DNA of 11,784 bases from Clostridia bacterium (GTDB lineage: Bacteria; Bacillota; Clostridia; Oscillospirales; CAG-272), in assembly GCA_017452565.1 (NCBI GenBank), contig JAFTMF010000008.1, positions 1-11,784 of the forward strand, written 5' to 3'. The notes beneath the pieces are model-generated. The model was not told where the DNA came from, did not search any database, and saw only the letters and a program-made list of their open reading frames with translations. This document shows positions 5,695 through 11,784 of the stretch, one piece after another; the stretch's first letter is position 1; each line of letters begins with the position of its first letter. Position numbers and translations under genes: made by a program.

Positions 5695-6711
5695 TTAAAA
5701 CACCGACTTGCCGGAGGTGGCCTTGGCGTTGAGGGAAGCGTCTGCAAAATGACCTGCCACAGCCTCAAAATAGCCTTGTGCGGCAATCATTGCCGCATTG
5801 TCTCCGCAGAGGTTTTTGGGGGTCAGACAGAGTTTGATTCCCTTTTTTCTGGCAAAATTCGACACAGCATCTCGCAGGTGAGAGTTGGCGGCAACACCGC
5901 CCGCCAGCACCAGCGTTTCGTAGTGATACTCCTCATAGGCACCCGCCAGCTGCTTGACGATGGAACGGGTTACGGTGCGGGTGAAGGATGCGGCAACGTC
6001 CTCGGGAACGAGGTCGATGCCCTTCTGCTTCTGTCCGTTGGCATAGTTGAGGACGGCGGTTTTGATGCCGCTGAAGCTGAAATCCAGACTACCGTCGATG
6101 GCGGCAGAAGGGAGTTTGATGGCCTCTGGATCGCCCAGCCCAGCCAGCCGATCCATCTCGGCGCCGCCGGGATAGGGTAGTCCCAGCACACGGGCGACTT
6201 TATCGAAGGCTTCGCCTACCGCATCGTCTCGGGTACGTGCCACGGGGATGAACTCGGTGGGAGATTTCACGTAAGTAAGGGAGGTATGACCGCCCGATGC
6301 AATCAAAGCGAAAAAGGGAGCGTCCAGCTCCGGGAAGGCAAGATAAGCCGCCGCGGCGTGTCCCTTCACGTGATTGACGGGGATCAAGGGCTTTTTCCAA
6401 GCGGATGCCAGCCCTTTGGCAAAGTTCACACCAACTAATAGTGCCCCGATCAGTCCGGGGGAGGCGGTAACGGCGATGGCGTCGATGTCATCACGGGTCA
6501 CGCCTGCGTTGGTGAGGGCTAATTTCGTCAGCGAGGAGATGGCTTCGGTATGTGCACGGGAAGCGATCTCGGGAACCACGCCGCCATAGAGGGCGTGGGT
6601 TGCCACCTGCGTAGCCACCTCGGAGGAGAGAATGCGGCGAGTGCTCTCGCTCATCTCCACCACCGCCACAGCGGTTTCGTCGCAGGAGGATTCAAATGCA
6701 AGAATTAACAT
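5695..6711 (-). CDS. tsaD: tRNA threonylcarbamoyladenosine synthase subunit TsaD
   Basis: The 338-residue protein transfers the threonylcarbamoyl group to A37 of ANN-decoding tRNAs, together with TsaB and TsaE after TsaC makes the adenylate. Conserved features are FESSCDET at 6-13, the metal-binding HVKGH with H114 and H118, SGGHTSLTYV at 139-148, GEAFDKVARVLGLPYPGG at 166-183, FSFSGIKT at 211-218, the nucleotide-binding LAGGVAANSHLR at 269-280 and CGDNAAM with metal ligand D304. Length is normal for the family. The start is taken as ATG 6711, which gives the usual N-terminus, although its ribosome binding site is weak; an in-frame TTG at 6735 would add 8 residues with no better site. rimI is two genes upstream, as often seen, but tsaB and tsaE are not in the window. 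Confidence 0.95.
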   Translation of the reverse strand: MLILAFESSCDETAVAVVEMSESTRRILSSEVATQVATHALYGGVVPEIASRAHTEAISSLTKLALTNAGVTRDDIDAIAVTASPGLIGALLVGVNFAKGLASAWKKPLIPVNHVKGHAAAAYLAFPELDAPFFALIASGGHTSLTYVKSPTEFIPVARTRDDAVGEAFDKVARVLGLPYPGGAEMDRLAGLGDPEAIKLPSAAIDGSLDFSFSGIKTAVLNYANGQKQKGIDLVPEDVAASFTRTVTRSIVKQLAGAYEEYHYETLVLAGGVAANSHLRDAVSNFARKKGIKLCLTPKNLCGDNAAMIAAQGYFEAVAGHFADASLNAKATSGKSVF

Positions 6712-6773
6712 AGGTTTCGTCTTTCTGTCTGTCAAATGATCGGAATGGGCAGAGCAACGTTTTCTGCCAAACC

Positions 6774-6801
6774 TTGTAGGGGCGGATTCTATATCCGCCC
6801 G
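6774..6801. repeat. GTAGGGGCG-type palindromic intergenic repeat, copy 3
   Basis: The plus strand opens CTTGTAGGGGCG like copy 1 read in reverse. GGGCGGAT (6780-6787) and ATCCGCCC (6793-6800) are perfect 8-bp arms around TCTAT. It sits in the 145-base gap between the four-helix membrane protein gene and tsaD, where it would form a hairpin in the transcript. The centre differs from copy 1 while the pairing is kept, which argues for selection on, or spread of, the hairpin form. Confidence 0.85.
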
Positions 6802-6856
6802 TTCATACGGTCTGTATTGAGCGAAATGGGTAAGAAGCTACGCCTTCCCACTCGCC

Positions 6857-7408
6857 TTATTTATACAGCCGTTCCCGCTCCCATTTCAGATGGAGGAATG
6901 GGAACAGGAAGAGGGAGAAGAGCGCATACAGCACAATATCCGCAAGATATGCAGGCCACGCGCCCAACAGCTCGATCATCGCATACTGGGGATAGAAGAG
7001 CGTGGGGATATAGTCCAGCTCGGGGATGATAGCCAGCAGGACGGTGAGGGGCAGGCAGAAAATGGCGTAGGCCGCCACGCCCGTCCACAAACCTCCCTTG
7101 CAGAAGGTGGCCAGATCGCCGAAAAAGCTGTACTTTCTGCCGATGGTAGCAGCAAGATATGCCGATCGCTGGATGGAGCTTTTGGAAAGGATCACCGCAA
7201 TGGTGATGTAAAAGAGGGCGGCAAAAATTCCCCACAGCGCAGTTTCTACCGCAAGAGTGGTGGCTTCGTTGCCCCGTGCCATCTCCAAGAGGAGGGGACG
7301 AAGCATCATATTCACCGCAAAGGACAGGAGCAGACAGATCAGATCTGCGGCTCCGAAATAGAGCAGATGCTCGGGGAGATTTTTCAGAAGCTTCTTGGTA
7401 GTATCCAT
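6857..7408 (-). CDS. Four-helix membrane protein of unknown function
   Basis: The 183-residue protein has four hydrophobic segments at about 14-40, 54-76, 104-128 and 145-170. The short charged C-terminus ends KWERERLYK. I do not recognise a family or any catalytic motif. Proline and charged residues within the hydrophobic stretches (for example a conserved-looking CLPLTVLLAIIPELDY) could suggest a small transporter-like or integral membrane accessory protein, but this is not evidence of function. The start at ATG 7408 has a GGGAAG-type weak ribosome binding site about 8 bases upstream. It lies 42 bases after rimI and 145 bases before tsaD, so it is probably transcribed with them. tsaB, often found next to rimI and tsaD, does not occupy this slot. 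Confidence 0.8.
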   Translation of the reverse strand: MDTTKKLLKNLPEHLLYFGAADLICLLLSFAVNMMLRPLLLEMARGNEATTLAVETALWGIFAALFYITIAVILSKSSIQRSAYLAATIGRKYSFFGDLATFCKGGLWTGVAAYAIFCLPLTVLLAIIPELDYIPTLFYPQYAMIELLGAWPAYLADIVLYALFSLFLFPFLHLKWERERLYK

Positions 7409-7450
7409 AAAATTCTTCCCTTTTAATGAGTGAAATGAGTTTATTTGAGT

Positions 7451-7912
7451 TTATTCTTCGGGGAGGGTCAGACCCATCACCAGAGCATCCTCTCGGGGAC
7501 GCTCGTAATAATTCTTCCGTACTCCCAGCACCTCAAAGCCCAGCTTTTCGTAGAGCCTTTGAGCGGCCAAGTTGGACGCCCGCACCTCCAGCCAAAACTG
7601 CGTGCAGTTTGAACCGTCGATCAGCGCATTCATCAGCGCCCTGCCGATTCCCTTCCCACGGTGAGCAGGGGACACGCAGATGTCGCCGATCTCTCCCTCG
7701 GGAGGGATGAGATAGGCCATGGCAAAGCCCACCGCCTCGCCGTCCAGCTTTGCAAGGAGGATCTTCGCAACAGATACCGCAAAGGTGGTGCGCATCACCG
7801 CTTCGGGCCACGGATCGGAGAAGCAGGCGTTTTCCAGCGCCATCAGCTGAGGCAGATCGTCAATGGTCGCAGGGACGATGGTGAGATTCAATTGTTCGGA
7901 AGGTGCGCTCAT
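7451..7912 (-). CDS. rimI: Ribosomal protein alanine N-acetyltransferase RimI-like
   Basis: The 153-residue GNAT acetyltransferase has an N-terminal part carrying CFSDPW at 30-35, typical of RimI, and the acetyl-CoA pyrophosphate-binding motif VSPAHRGKGIGRAL at 80-93. LEVRASN at 108-114 and AQRLYEKLGFEVLGVRKNYY at 117-136 complete the standard C-terminal fold, with E109 and Y121 at the positions expected for catalysis or CoA contact. RimI acetylates the N-terminus of ribosomal protein bS18 in E. coli; in Firmicutes the target range may be wider. Its ATG overlaps the stop codon of the preceding gene as ATGA, so translation is probably coupled; the ribosome binding site AGGAA is modest. Proximity to tsaD strengthens the assignment. 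Confidence 0.88.
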   Translation of the reverse strand: MSAPSEQLNLTIVPATIDDLPQLMALENACFSDPWPEAVMRTTFAVSVAKILLAKLDGEAVGFAMAYLIPPEGEIGDICVSPAHRGKGIGRALMNALIDGSNCTQFWLEVRASNLAAQRLYEKLGFEVLGVRKNYYERPREDALVMGLTLPEE

Positions 7913-8706
7913 GGGGTAGTCGTTCCTGTTCCGATGATATCTTCCAGCGTTTTGAAGTAATCCTCAAAATGCGCTTTGTCTACCGCAATCAGACGGGGAT
8001 TCTCCGACAGAACTGCGCCTTGAGGGCAGAGATAGTAGTTTCCGTCGGCATCGGCCAGCACGTTCAGGTTGAGATAGAGCCATTTGTAGGTTTTGGAGCT
8101 GACCTTCAGCGTGAGCTTGGCTTCCAGCTTGTCCGAATGATAGAGGGTCGCAAAGAGATTCTCCGCATCGGGGCTGGTAAACTCCTTCATCAAAGCGTCG
8201 GAATCCTCGGCGTTCATCGTATAGGTGGAAAACTGAGAAGAATCCAGATTGGTGAAATAGATCACGTCCCAGTTGAACTCCTCGATGGCGGGAACCTTTA
8301 CCTCGGCAGGGTTATAGTACACCTGACCGCCCACCGATTTGGAGGTGCAAAGCCAAGCGCTGGCCAGCTTCAGATGCACCTTTCCCTCTTCGTCCCGATA
8401 GCCCAGACGGTAGAGCGACTGGAAATCGCTGTTCGCGTAAGGATAATCCTCGGAGCCGTTGAGCACCGCTTCGAAGCAGAAGGGAGCGGGCTTGTAGGTG
8501 ATGTTCCGATCGGTGTCCCGATACTCGCCGCTCTCGGACAGATAGTCGAAGCGGTAGACCACTCGATCATCTTTGTTGACGACGGCATTGTAGATGGCGG
8601 CACCCAGCAGAATGGCGAGGATCACCGCTGCCACGATGATCCAAGGCAGAAGCGTGCGCCAAGGAAAGGGCTTTTTGCGTTTTTTTGTTTTCGTTGTGGT
8701 ATTCAT
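7909..8706 (-). CDS. Single-pass membrane protein, unknown extracytoplasmic domain
   Basis: The 265-residue protein has a short Lys/Arg-rich N-terminus (TKTKKRKK, 5-12), one transmembrane helix at about 17-40 and a large C-terminal domain of about 220 residues with mixed beta character. The positive-inside rule places that domain outside the cytoplasm. No lipobox or catalytic motif is visible, and I do not recognise the family. ATG 8706 has AAAGGAA about 4 bases upstream; an in-frame TTG at 8739 would overlap the comEB stop but has no ribosome binding site. Its TGA overlaps the rimI ATG by four bases, which ties its expression to rimI. It could be an anchored surface or envelope-associated protein. 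Confidence 0.82.
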   Translation of the reverse strand: MNTTTKTKKRKKPFPWRTLLPWIIVAAVILAILLGAAIYNAVVNKDDRVVYRFDYLSESGEYRDTDRNITYKPAPFCFEAVLNGSEDYPYANSDFQSLYRLGYRDEEGKVHLKLASAWLCTSKSVGGQVYYNPAEVKVPAIEEFNWDVIYFTNLDSSQFSTYTMNAEDSDALMKEFTSPDAENLFATLYHSDKLEAKLTLKVSSKTYKWLYLNLNVLADADGNYYLCPQGAVLSENPRLIAVDKAHFEDYFKTLEDIIGTGTTTP

Positions 8707-8735
8707 ACATTTCCTTTCGGGGATACTTGCGCAGA

Positions 8736-9224
8736 TCAATAACCGAACTTGCCGCTGAGGCTGTCATCGTCCCGCACCCACTGGCGGACGTCTACGCTTT
8801 CGTAGGTATCGGGGGAGTTGCGGATCACTACTTTTTCAATGCCTGCATTGATAATCATCCGCTTGCACATTGCGCAGGAGCAGACGTCGGTAAGCAGCTC
8901 ACCGGTCTGGCTGTCCTCGCCTACCAGATAGAGGGTAGCGCCCAGCATCTGATCACGGGAAGCGTTGATGATGGCGTTCTGCTCGGCGTGAAGCGCACGG
9001 CACAGCTCGTAGCGCTCACCGCGGGGGATGTTCAGATGCTCCCGCATACAGAATCCCAGCTCGATGCAGTTGGCTCTGCCACGGGGCGCACCGTTGTAAC
9101 CGGTAGACACGATGGCGTCGTTCTTTACGATGATGGCGCCGTAACGCTTTCTCAGACAAGTGGAGCGCTTCAGGACGGTTTGTGCGATATCTAAATAGTA
9201 GTTGGGTTTAGTGACTCGATCCAT
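8736..9224 (-). CDS. comEB: Deoxycytidylate (dCMP) deaminase
   Basis: The 162-residue zinc enzyme deaminates dCMP to dUMP, feeding thymidylate synthesis. Zinc ligands and the catalytic glutamate are visible as HAEQNAI with H79 and E81, and C117 with C120 in the CAMC motif. The residue before C117 is Ser rather than the usual Pro of PCxxC. STGYNGAPRG at 40-49 and the following cysteines C53 and C59 match the substrate/allosteric region of dCMP deaminases rather than plain cytidine deaminases. ATG 9224 has GGAGG 6-7 bases upstream, an excellent site; the frame continues to 9263 without one. It is the first gene of the transcription unit starting at the 9271-9299 promoter. The symbol follows the B. 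subtilis homologue; no competence genes are adjacent. Confidence 0.93.
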   Translation of the reverse strand: MDRVTKPNYYLDIAQTVLKRSTCLRKRYGAIIVKNDAIVSTGYNGAPRGRANCIELGFCMREHLNIPRGERYELCRALHAEQNAIINASRDQMLGATLYLVGEDSQTGELLTDVCSCAMCKRMIINAGIEKVVIRNSPDTYESVDVRQWVRDDDSLSGKFGY

Positions 9225-9239
9225 ACGAAACCTCCAAAA

Positions 9240-9255
9240 TGGGGATAGTACCCCA
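9240..9255 (-). promoter_or_regulatory. Small hairpin in comEB leader
   Basis: TGGGG and CCCCA (minus strand) form a perfect 5-bp stem around TACTAT. It lies between the predicted transcription start near 9264 and the GGAGG ribosome binding site at 9235-9231. It may protect the 5' end or modulate initiation. Confidence 0.4.
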
Positions 9256-9270
9256 ATTATCATACCCTAC

Positions 9271-9299
9271 ATTGTACCACACCTATTTCGGGAAATCAA
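9271..9299 (-). promoter_or_regulatory. Sigma-A-type promoter of comEB unit
   Basis: On the minus strand, -35 TTGATT (9299-9294) and -10 TACAAT (9276-9271) are separated by exactly 17 bases. Transcription should start near 9264, giving a leader of about 40 bases before the comEB ATG. This is one of the two best promoters in the window. Confidence 0.75.
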
Positions 9300-9385
9300 T
9301 AGGAGCGGGACAAGTTTTTAGAAATTGTTACATTTTTAAAGAAGGTTCTACCGGTGATGCAGATACAGGAATTATAATGTTAAAA

Positions 9386-9410
9386 GGAGCTAAGTGAATC
9401 ACTCAGCTCC
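9386..9410 (-). terminator. Intrinsic terminator after lipoprotein gene
   Basis: On the minus strand GGAGCTGAGTG pairs with CACTTAGCTCC (one G-U pair) around ATT, giving an 11-bp stem, followed by TTTTAACATT. The stem lies 9 bases after the lipoprotein stop. On the plus strand the stem is followed by TTCTCC, so any bidirectional action would be weak. Confidence 0.85.
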
Positions 9411-9419
9411 TTCTCCTAT

Positions 9420-10205
9420 TTAATTGTCGGAAAGACCACCTTTTAGTTCAATCATCATCCGAATCAATAAACCATTGTCAGTTGAATCCAACAGTGCAAC
9501 ACGGTCATCATATTCATTGCCGAAACGAATCAAATAATCACCGTCCGCAGTCAAATAACCCGTCAAAGTATCCACCGAGACACCGTAACCGTCTGTTGCG
9601 AACATATAATACGCATCGTATTCTTCCATATAAAACACGTAATTTCCCTTCATAGAAGGATCCATTCCTATGCCTGTGTACTTGCGAAGCAACGCATCCA
9701 GCTCGGCGGTGGTCATTTTGGTGCAATCGTCGGCAAGCCACTCGTTGTCACCGTATTTCGCAACTACAGCCGCTTTTTCATCCGCGGGAGCTTCTTTGCC
9801 TATCTGTGCATACAGTATTCCGTAAACACGTATTTCTTCGGGCGATAGAAAGCTTTCCGCTCCCAAAACGGTCAGCGCATCTTCGTCGGAAAGGAATGCT
9901 GATACCGCCGAAAGCTCTTCGGCAGTCAACTCACGCTCTACGGTGGGCAGTTTGTCGGCAGGACAACCTTTTTCCTGCATCAAAGAAAGAAGCGCATCAG
10001 CCGCCGAAGGTTTGGTAATCGGCCGGGTCACAGGCTCATTCGTGTCGGGCACTTTCTCTGTAGTCGTATTAGAGGTAGTGGTAGTAGTAGCAGGATCGGA
10101 ATGCGCAGGCAAAGTAGTCGTACTGCCGATCTCTCCCCCTGCACACGAGGATAGGAGGAGCAGAGATGCGGATAAAATCAATAAATGTGAAATCAGTTTT
10201 TTCAT
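9420..10205 (-). CDS. Secreted lipoprotein of unknown function
   Basis: The 261-residue protein has a lipoprotein signal peptide: MKK, a hydrophobic core at 4-18, and lipobox LSSC with the lipidated C21. A Thr/Ser/Pro-rich linker (about 24-65) with runs of threonine follows, consistent with crossing the cell wall. The remaining domain of about 195 residues is acidic, with Tyr/Met-rich segments (GNYVFYMEEYDAYYMF) and no motif I recognise. The GAAGGAG ribosome binding site lies within the last codons of the upstream CHAP gene and only two bases separate the genes (TAA-AA-ATG), so the two are almost certainly co-translated. Its own terminator follows at 9386-9410. GC content is closer to the bulk genome than that of the CHAP gene. 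A role beside a wall hydrolase, such as anchoring, inhibition or sensing, is inference only. Confidence 0.85.
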   Translation of the reverse strand: MKKLISHLLILSASLLLLSSCAGGEIGSTTTLPAHSDPATTTTTSNTTTEKVPDTNEPVTRPITKPSAADALLSLMQEKGCPADKLPTVERELTAEELSAVSAFLSDEDALTVLGAESFLSPEEIRVYGILYAQIGKEAPADEKAAVVAKYGDNEWLADDCTKMTTAELDALLRKYTGIGMDPSMKGNYVFYMEEYDAYYMFATDGYGVSVDTLTGYLTADGDYLIRFGNEYDDRVALLDSTDNGLLIRMMIELKGGLSDN

Positions 10206-10207
10206 TT

Positions 10208-11644
10208 TTATGCTCCTTCTAACGGGGATGGGATCAATATGGGCAGTTTATTTATTACAATCACTCTTGAATCGTAATTACACATTCGGCACACATAATA
10301 CTCACCACCATTTACTGGCCGCAACGCATGCAATACGATATCCCAATTTTCATTATCACAAATAGTACACTGTTTCCAATGATTAGTAGCATCATATACC
10401 AATCGATACGGAGCAGAAATTGTATCATTACACAAAGAACAAATTGATTGATGCTTGGTTCCTTCATGAGAACAAGACAGAGTAGCAGTTGCCTCTTTGC
10501 CACAATTCTTACAAGTATGAGCGAGAGATGACGAATGGTCTATACACTGATAGTCATGAGCTGATTCAGCAGTAGTATAGGCAGGAGATGCAAAACCAAC
10601 TAACATATTATCGGTAAAAGACATTGTACGAGATAAAACTTGATTTTGTTTATTTCCCTCAATGGTTATAAACTCATTCTCTGATACTGAGCGTACTATT
10701 CCGATATGATTTTGCCCAGTTGCAGCGTTTAATGTAAAAAACAAATCACCTATTTTGGGGATATATGTGCCACCTTGAGAAAAACTTTCATAATACAGAT
10801 CATTATCTTCATCATTTTCATCTATAAAAAAAGCTTTCTTTTCTCTCACACGACCATATCTGTTCTTGGGAATTACACTGGTGCTAATTCCTGCTTGATT
10901 AGCACACCATGCAACAAAGATAGAACACCAAGAATCCCCATTCCAACCATACCATCGTCCGTATTTAGTATAATTACCCCAACCGGCATCCGCAGTTTTG
11001 TCATCGAGATTATCAGTGGCTTCATCTTTTTCAAGATACCCTAATTCCGCTACGGCAACTTGAACAATATCGTAAGCATAATCCCCTGTCAAACTGACAC
11101 CATCATCCACTGTTGTAGTCCGAGAGTTCATACTATTTGTTACCGAAGAAGATGAAACATATGAGCAAGATTTAAATTCCAAAAGAGGTTCAAAATATCC
11201 ATCACTCAAAATAAGAAAACTCGAAAAATCAGATGTATATCCGAATGTAATATTGTGAGTAATCGTATCATTATGCGTTGAATCAGAAACACTGTACGAG
11301 ATATTTTCCGTAACAATAGCTATTCCTTCGTCATCATAAAATGAACAAGAGACCAACACATAACTATTCGTAATTGCTGAAACGGATTCGTCTTCAACAG
11401 CATCGAATCGCTTCAATTCATCATTTATTAGTCCCGGCTCCGCAATTCCGTCTAATGCACTTATTATCTGATCTGCGTTCAATACACATCTACTATCAAA
11501 ATAGCATTGCAAAGCATCTTGAAGTACAATTTCTTTGAATTCAATGGACAGATCCGAAGCCATTACAGAGTATTGAGATAATACAACCAGTGTACATAAT
11601 AATATGGAAATTAATCTGAACATTTTTCTATTTCGATTAAACAT
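10208..11644 (-). CDS. Secreted CHAP-domain peptidoglycan hydrolase with Cys-pair tail
   Basis: The 478-residue exported protein probably cleaves peptidoglycan (amidase or endopeptidase). A signal peptide spans about 1-29 (basic start, hydrophobic 11-23, cleavage near VMA-S). Residues 30-185 form a region of unknown function rich in Ser and beta-type sequence. The CHAP domain covers about 190-355: WCSIFVAWC with catalytic C240, NHIGIV with H313 and EGN with N331, plus GYLEK, KYGRWYGWNGDSW typical of clostridial CHAP enzymes. An acidic insert (DENDEDND, 275-282) interrupts it. The tail 363-460 has cysteine pairs C378/C381, C402/C405, C426/C429 and C452/C455 with nearby His/Trp, like the small zinc-ribbon-type repeats at the ends of clostridial surface proteins. 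ATG 11644 has AGGAG 7 bases upstream; an in-frame TTG at 11665 is unlikely. The gene is AT-rich (about 35-40% GC by eye) against mid-50s elsewhere. Confidence 0.88.
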   Translation of the reverse strand: MFNRNRKMFRLISILLCTLVVLSQYSVMASDLSIEFKEIVLQDALQCYFDSRCVLNADQIISALDGIAEPGLINDELKRFDAVEDESVSAITNSYVLVSCSFYDDEGIAIVTENISYSVSDSTHNDTITHNITFGYTSDFSSFLILSDGYFEPLLEFKSCSYVSSSSVTNSMNSRTTTVDDGVSLTGDYAYDIVQVAVAELGYLEKDEATDNLDDKTADAGWGNYTKYGRWYGWNGDSWCSIFVAWCANQAGISTSVIPKNRYGRVREKKAFFIDENDEDNDLYYESFSQGGTYIPKIGDLFFTLNAATGQNHIGIVRSVSENEFITIEGNKQNQVLSRTMSFTDNMLVGFASPAYTTAESAHDYQCIDHSSSLAHTCKNCGKEATATLSCSHEGTKHQSICSLCNDTISAPYRLVYDATNHWKQCTICDNENWDIVLHALRPVNGGEYYVCRMCNYDSRVIVINKLPILIPSPLEGA

Positions 11645-11731
11645 AACATTTCTCCTATTGTACAATAAAATTTTAAATACTCTTTCCTAAAACTCACCAT
11701 TGTACTAAACTACTCTGATTAGACTTGTATT
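11645..11731 (-). other. AT-rich leader of CHAP operon
   Basis: This leader of about 88 bases holds a near-palindrome TCTGATTAGA (11714-11723), a second TACAAT-like sequence (11704-11699) lacking a -35, a perfect palindrome ATTGTACAAT (11658-11667) and the AGGAG ribosome binding site at 11656-11652. No riboswitch or transcription attenuator fold was recognised. Confidence 0.5.
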
Positions 11732-11738
11732 TGATAAT

Positions 11739-11767
11739 ATTATACAAAATAAAGCTCAAAGATTCAA
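11739..11767 (-). promoter_or_regulatory. Sigma-A-type promoter of CHAP-lipoprotein operon
   Basis: On the minus strand, -35 TTGAAT (11767-11762) and a consensus -10 TATAAT (11744-11739) are exactly 17 bases apart. Transcription should begin near 11732, giving a leader of about 88 bases. A perfect inverted repeat AAAGATT/AATCTTT at 11758-11775 overlaps the -35 and could be an operator. Confidence 0.8.
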
Positions 11768-11775
11768 TAATCTTT
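11758..11775. promoter_or_regulatory. Inverted repeat overlapping CHAP operon -35
   Basis: AAAGATT and AATCTTT are perfect 7-bp arms around CAAT, covering the -35 hexamer at 11762-11767. Position suggests a repressor site. It could instead be the remains of a terminator of the gene beyond the window edge, as the arms are followed by AT-rich sequence in both directions. Confidence 0.4.
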
Positions 11776-11784
11776 TATTAATTA

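Noticed and set aside
7903..8742. A 279-codon open frame on the plus strand opposite the single-pass membrane protein gene
   Set aside because: The minus-strand frame has a ribosome binding site, a clear transmembrane helix and a four-base overlap with rimI; the plus frame has none of these.
9325..9342. A Rex operator-like sequence (TTGTTA, 4-5 bases, TTAAAGA) upstream of comEB
   Set aside because: The right half deviates at two of seven positions and the site lies about 25 bases above the -35 in AT-rich sequence, so a chance match is likely.
9394..9423. A possible 9-codon plus-strand peptide beginning GTG after AAGGAG, with TATAAT nearby
   Set aside because: The AGGAG is part of the terminator stem, no -35 accompanies the TATAAT, and the frame is too short to support.

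Overview
This window reads as a piece of chromosome from a Gram-positive, low-oxygen Firmicute. It is most likely a Clostridia member of the gut or rumen Oscillospirales/Ruminococcaceae type. The evidence is strong AGGAG-type ribosome binding sites, a Rex NADH sensor, a DnaD plus DnaI-type replication pair instead of proteobacterial DnaB/DnaC, a ComEB-type dCMP deaminase, and many GC-rich palindromic intergenic repeats of the kind common in gut Clostridia. Taxonomy is inference; there is no rRNA or other decisive marker. All twelve genes (eleven complete, one cut by the window edge) lie on the minus strand, so transcription runs from high to low coordinates.

Layout in transcription order. (1) 11784-9386 is an AT-rich two-gene operon: a strong sigma-A-type promoter (11739-11767), a secreted CHAP-domain peptidoglycan hydrolase with a cysteine-pair tail (11644-10208), then 2 bases later a Ser/Thr-linker lipoprotein (10205-9420), closed by a good terminator (9386-9410). 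Its base composition differs clearly from the rest of the window, which suggests acquired or fast-evolving cell-surface DNA. (2) 9299-5695 begins with a good promoter and holds a housekeeping cluster: comEB (dCMP deaminase), a single-pass membrane protein of unknown function overlapping rimI (ribosomal protein N-acetyltransferase) by 4 bases, a four-helix membrane protein, and tsaD (tRNA t6A synthesis). (3) 5694-5322 is a 373-base AT-rich gap with a cluster of DnaA-box-like 9-mers, inverted repeats and a plus-strand terminator-like stem. (4) 5321-4155 is an isocitrate dehydrogenase-family gene, followed by a 245-base gap made almost entirely of stem-loops. (5) 3909-3184 is a MerR-type regulator with a membrane-spanning C-terminus, followed by a 281-base gap with more palindromic repeats. 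(6) 2902-81 holds rex, a DnaD-domain primosome gene that overlaps the end of rex, a DnaI-type helicase loader, and the first codons of a pgeF/yfiH-type gene cut by the window edge.

Functional themes are replication initiation next to redox sensing (rex-dnaD-dnaI), tRNA/ribosome modification (tsaD, rimI), nucleotide and central metabolism (comEB, icd) and cell-wall remodelling (CHAP hydrolase plus lipoprotein). I see no defence system, CRISPR array, phage, transposase or RNA gene. The most unusual items are the DnaA-box cluster far from any dnaA/dnaN context, the membrane-anchored MerR protein, the low-GC CHAP/lipoprotein operon and the dispersed palindromic repeat families.
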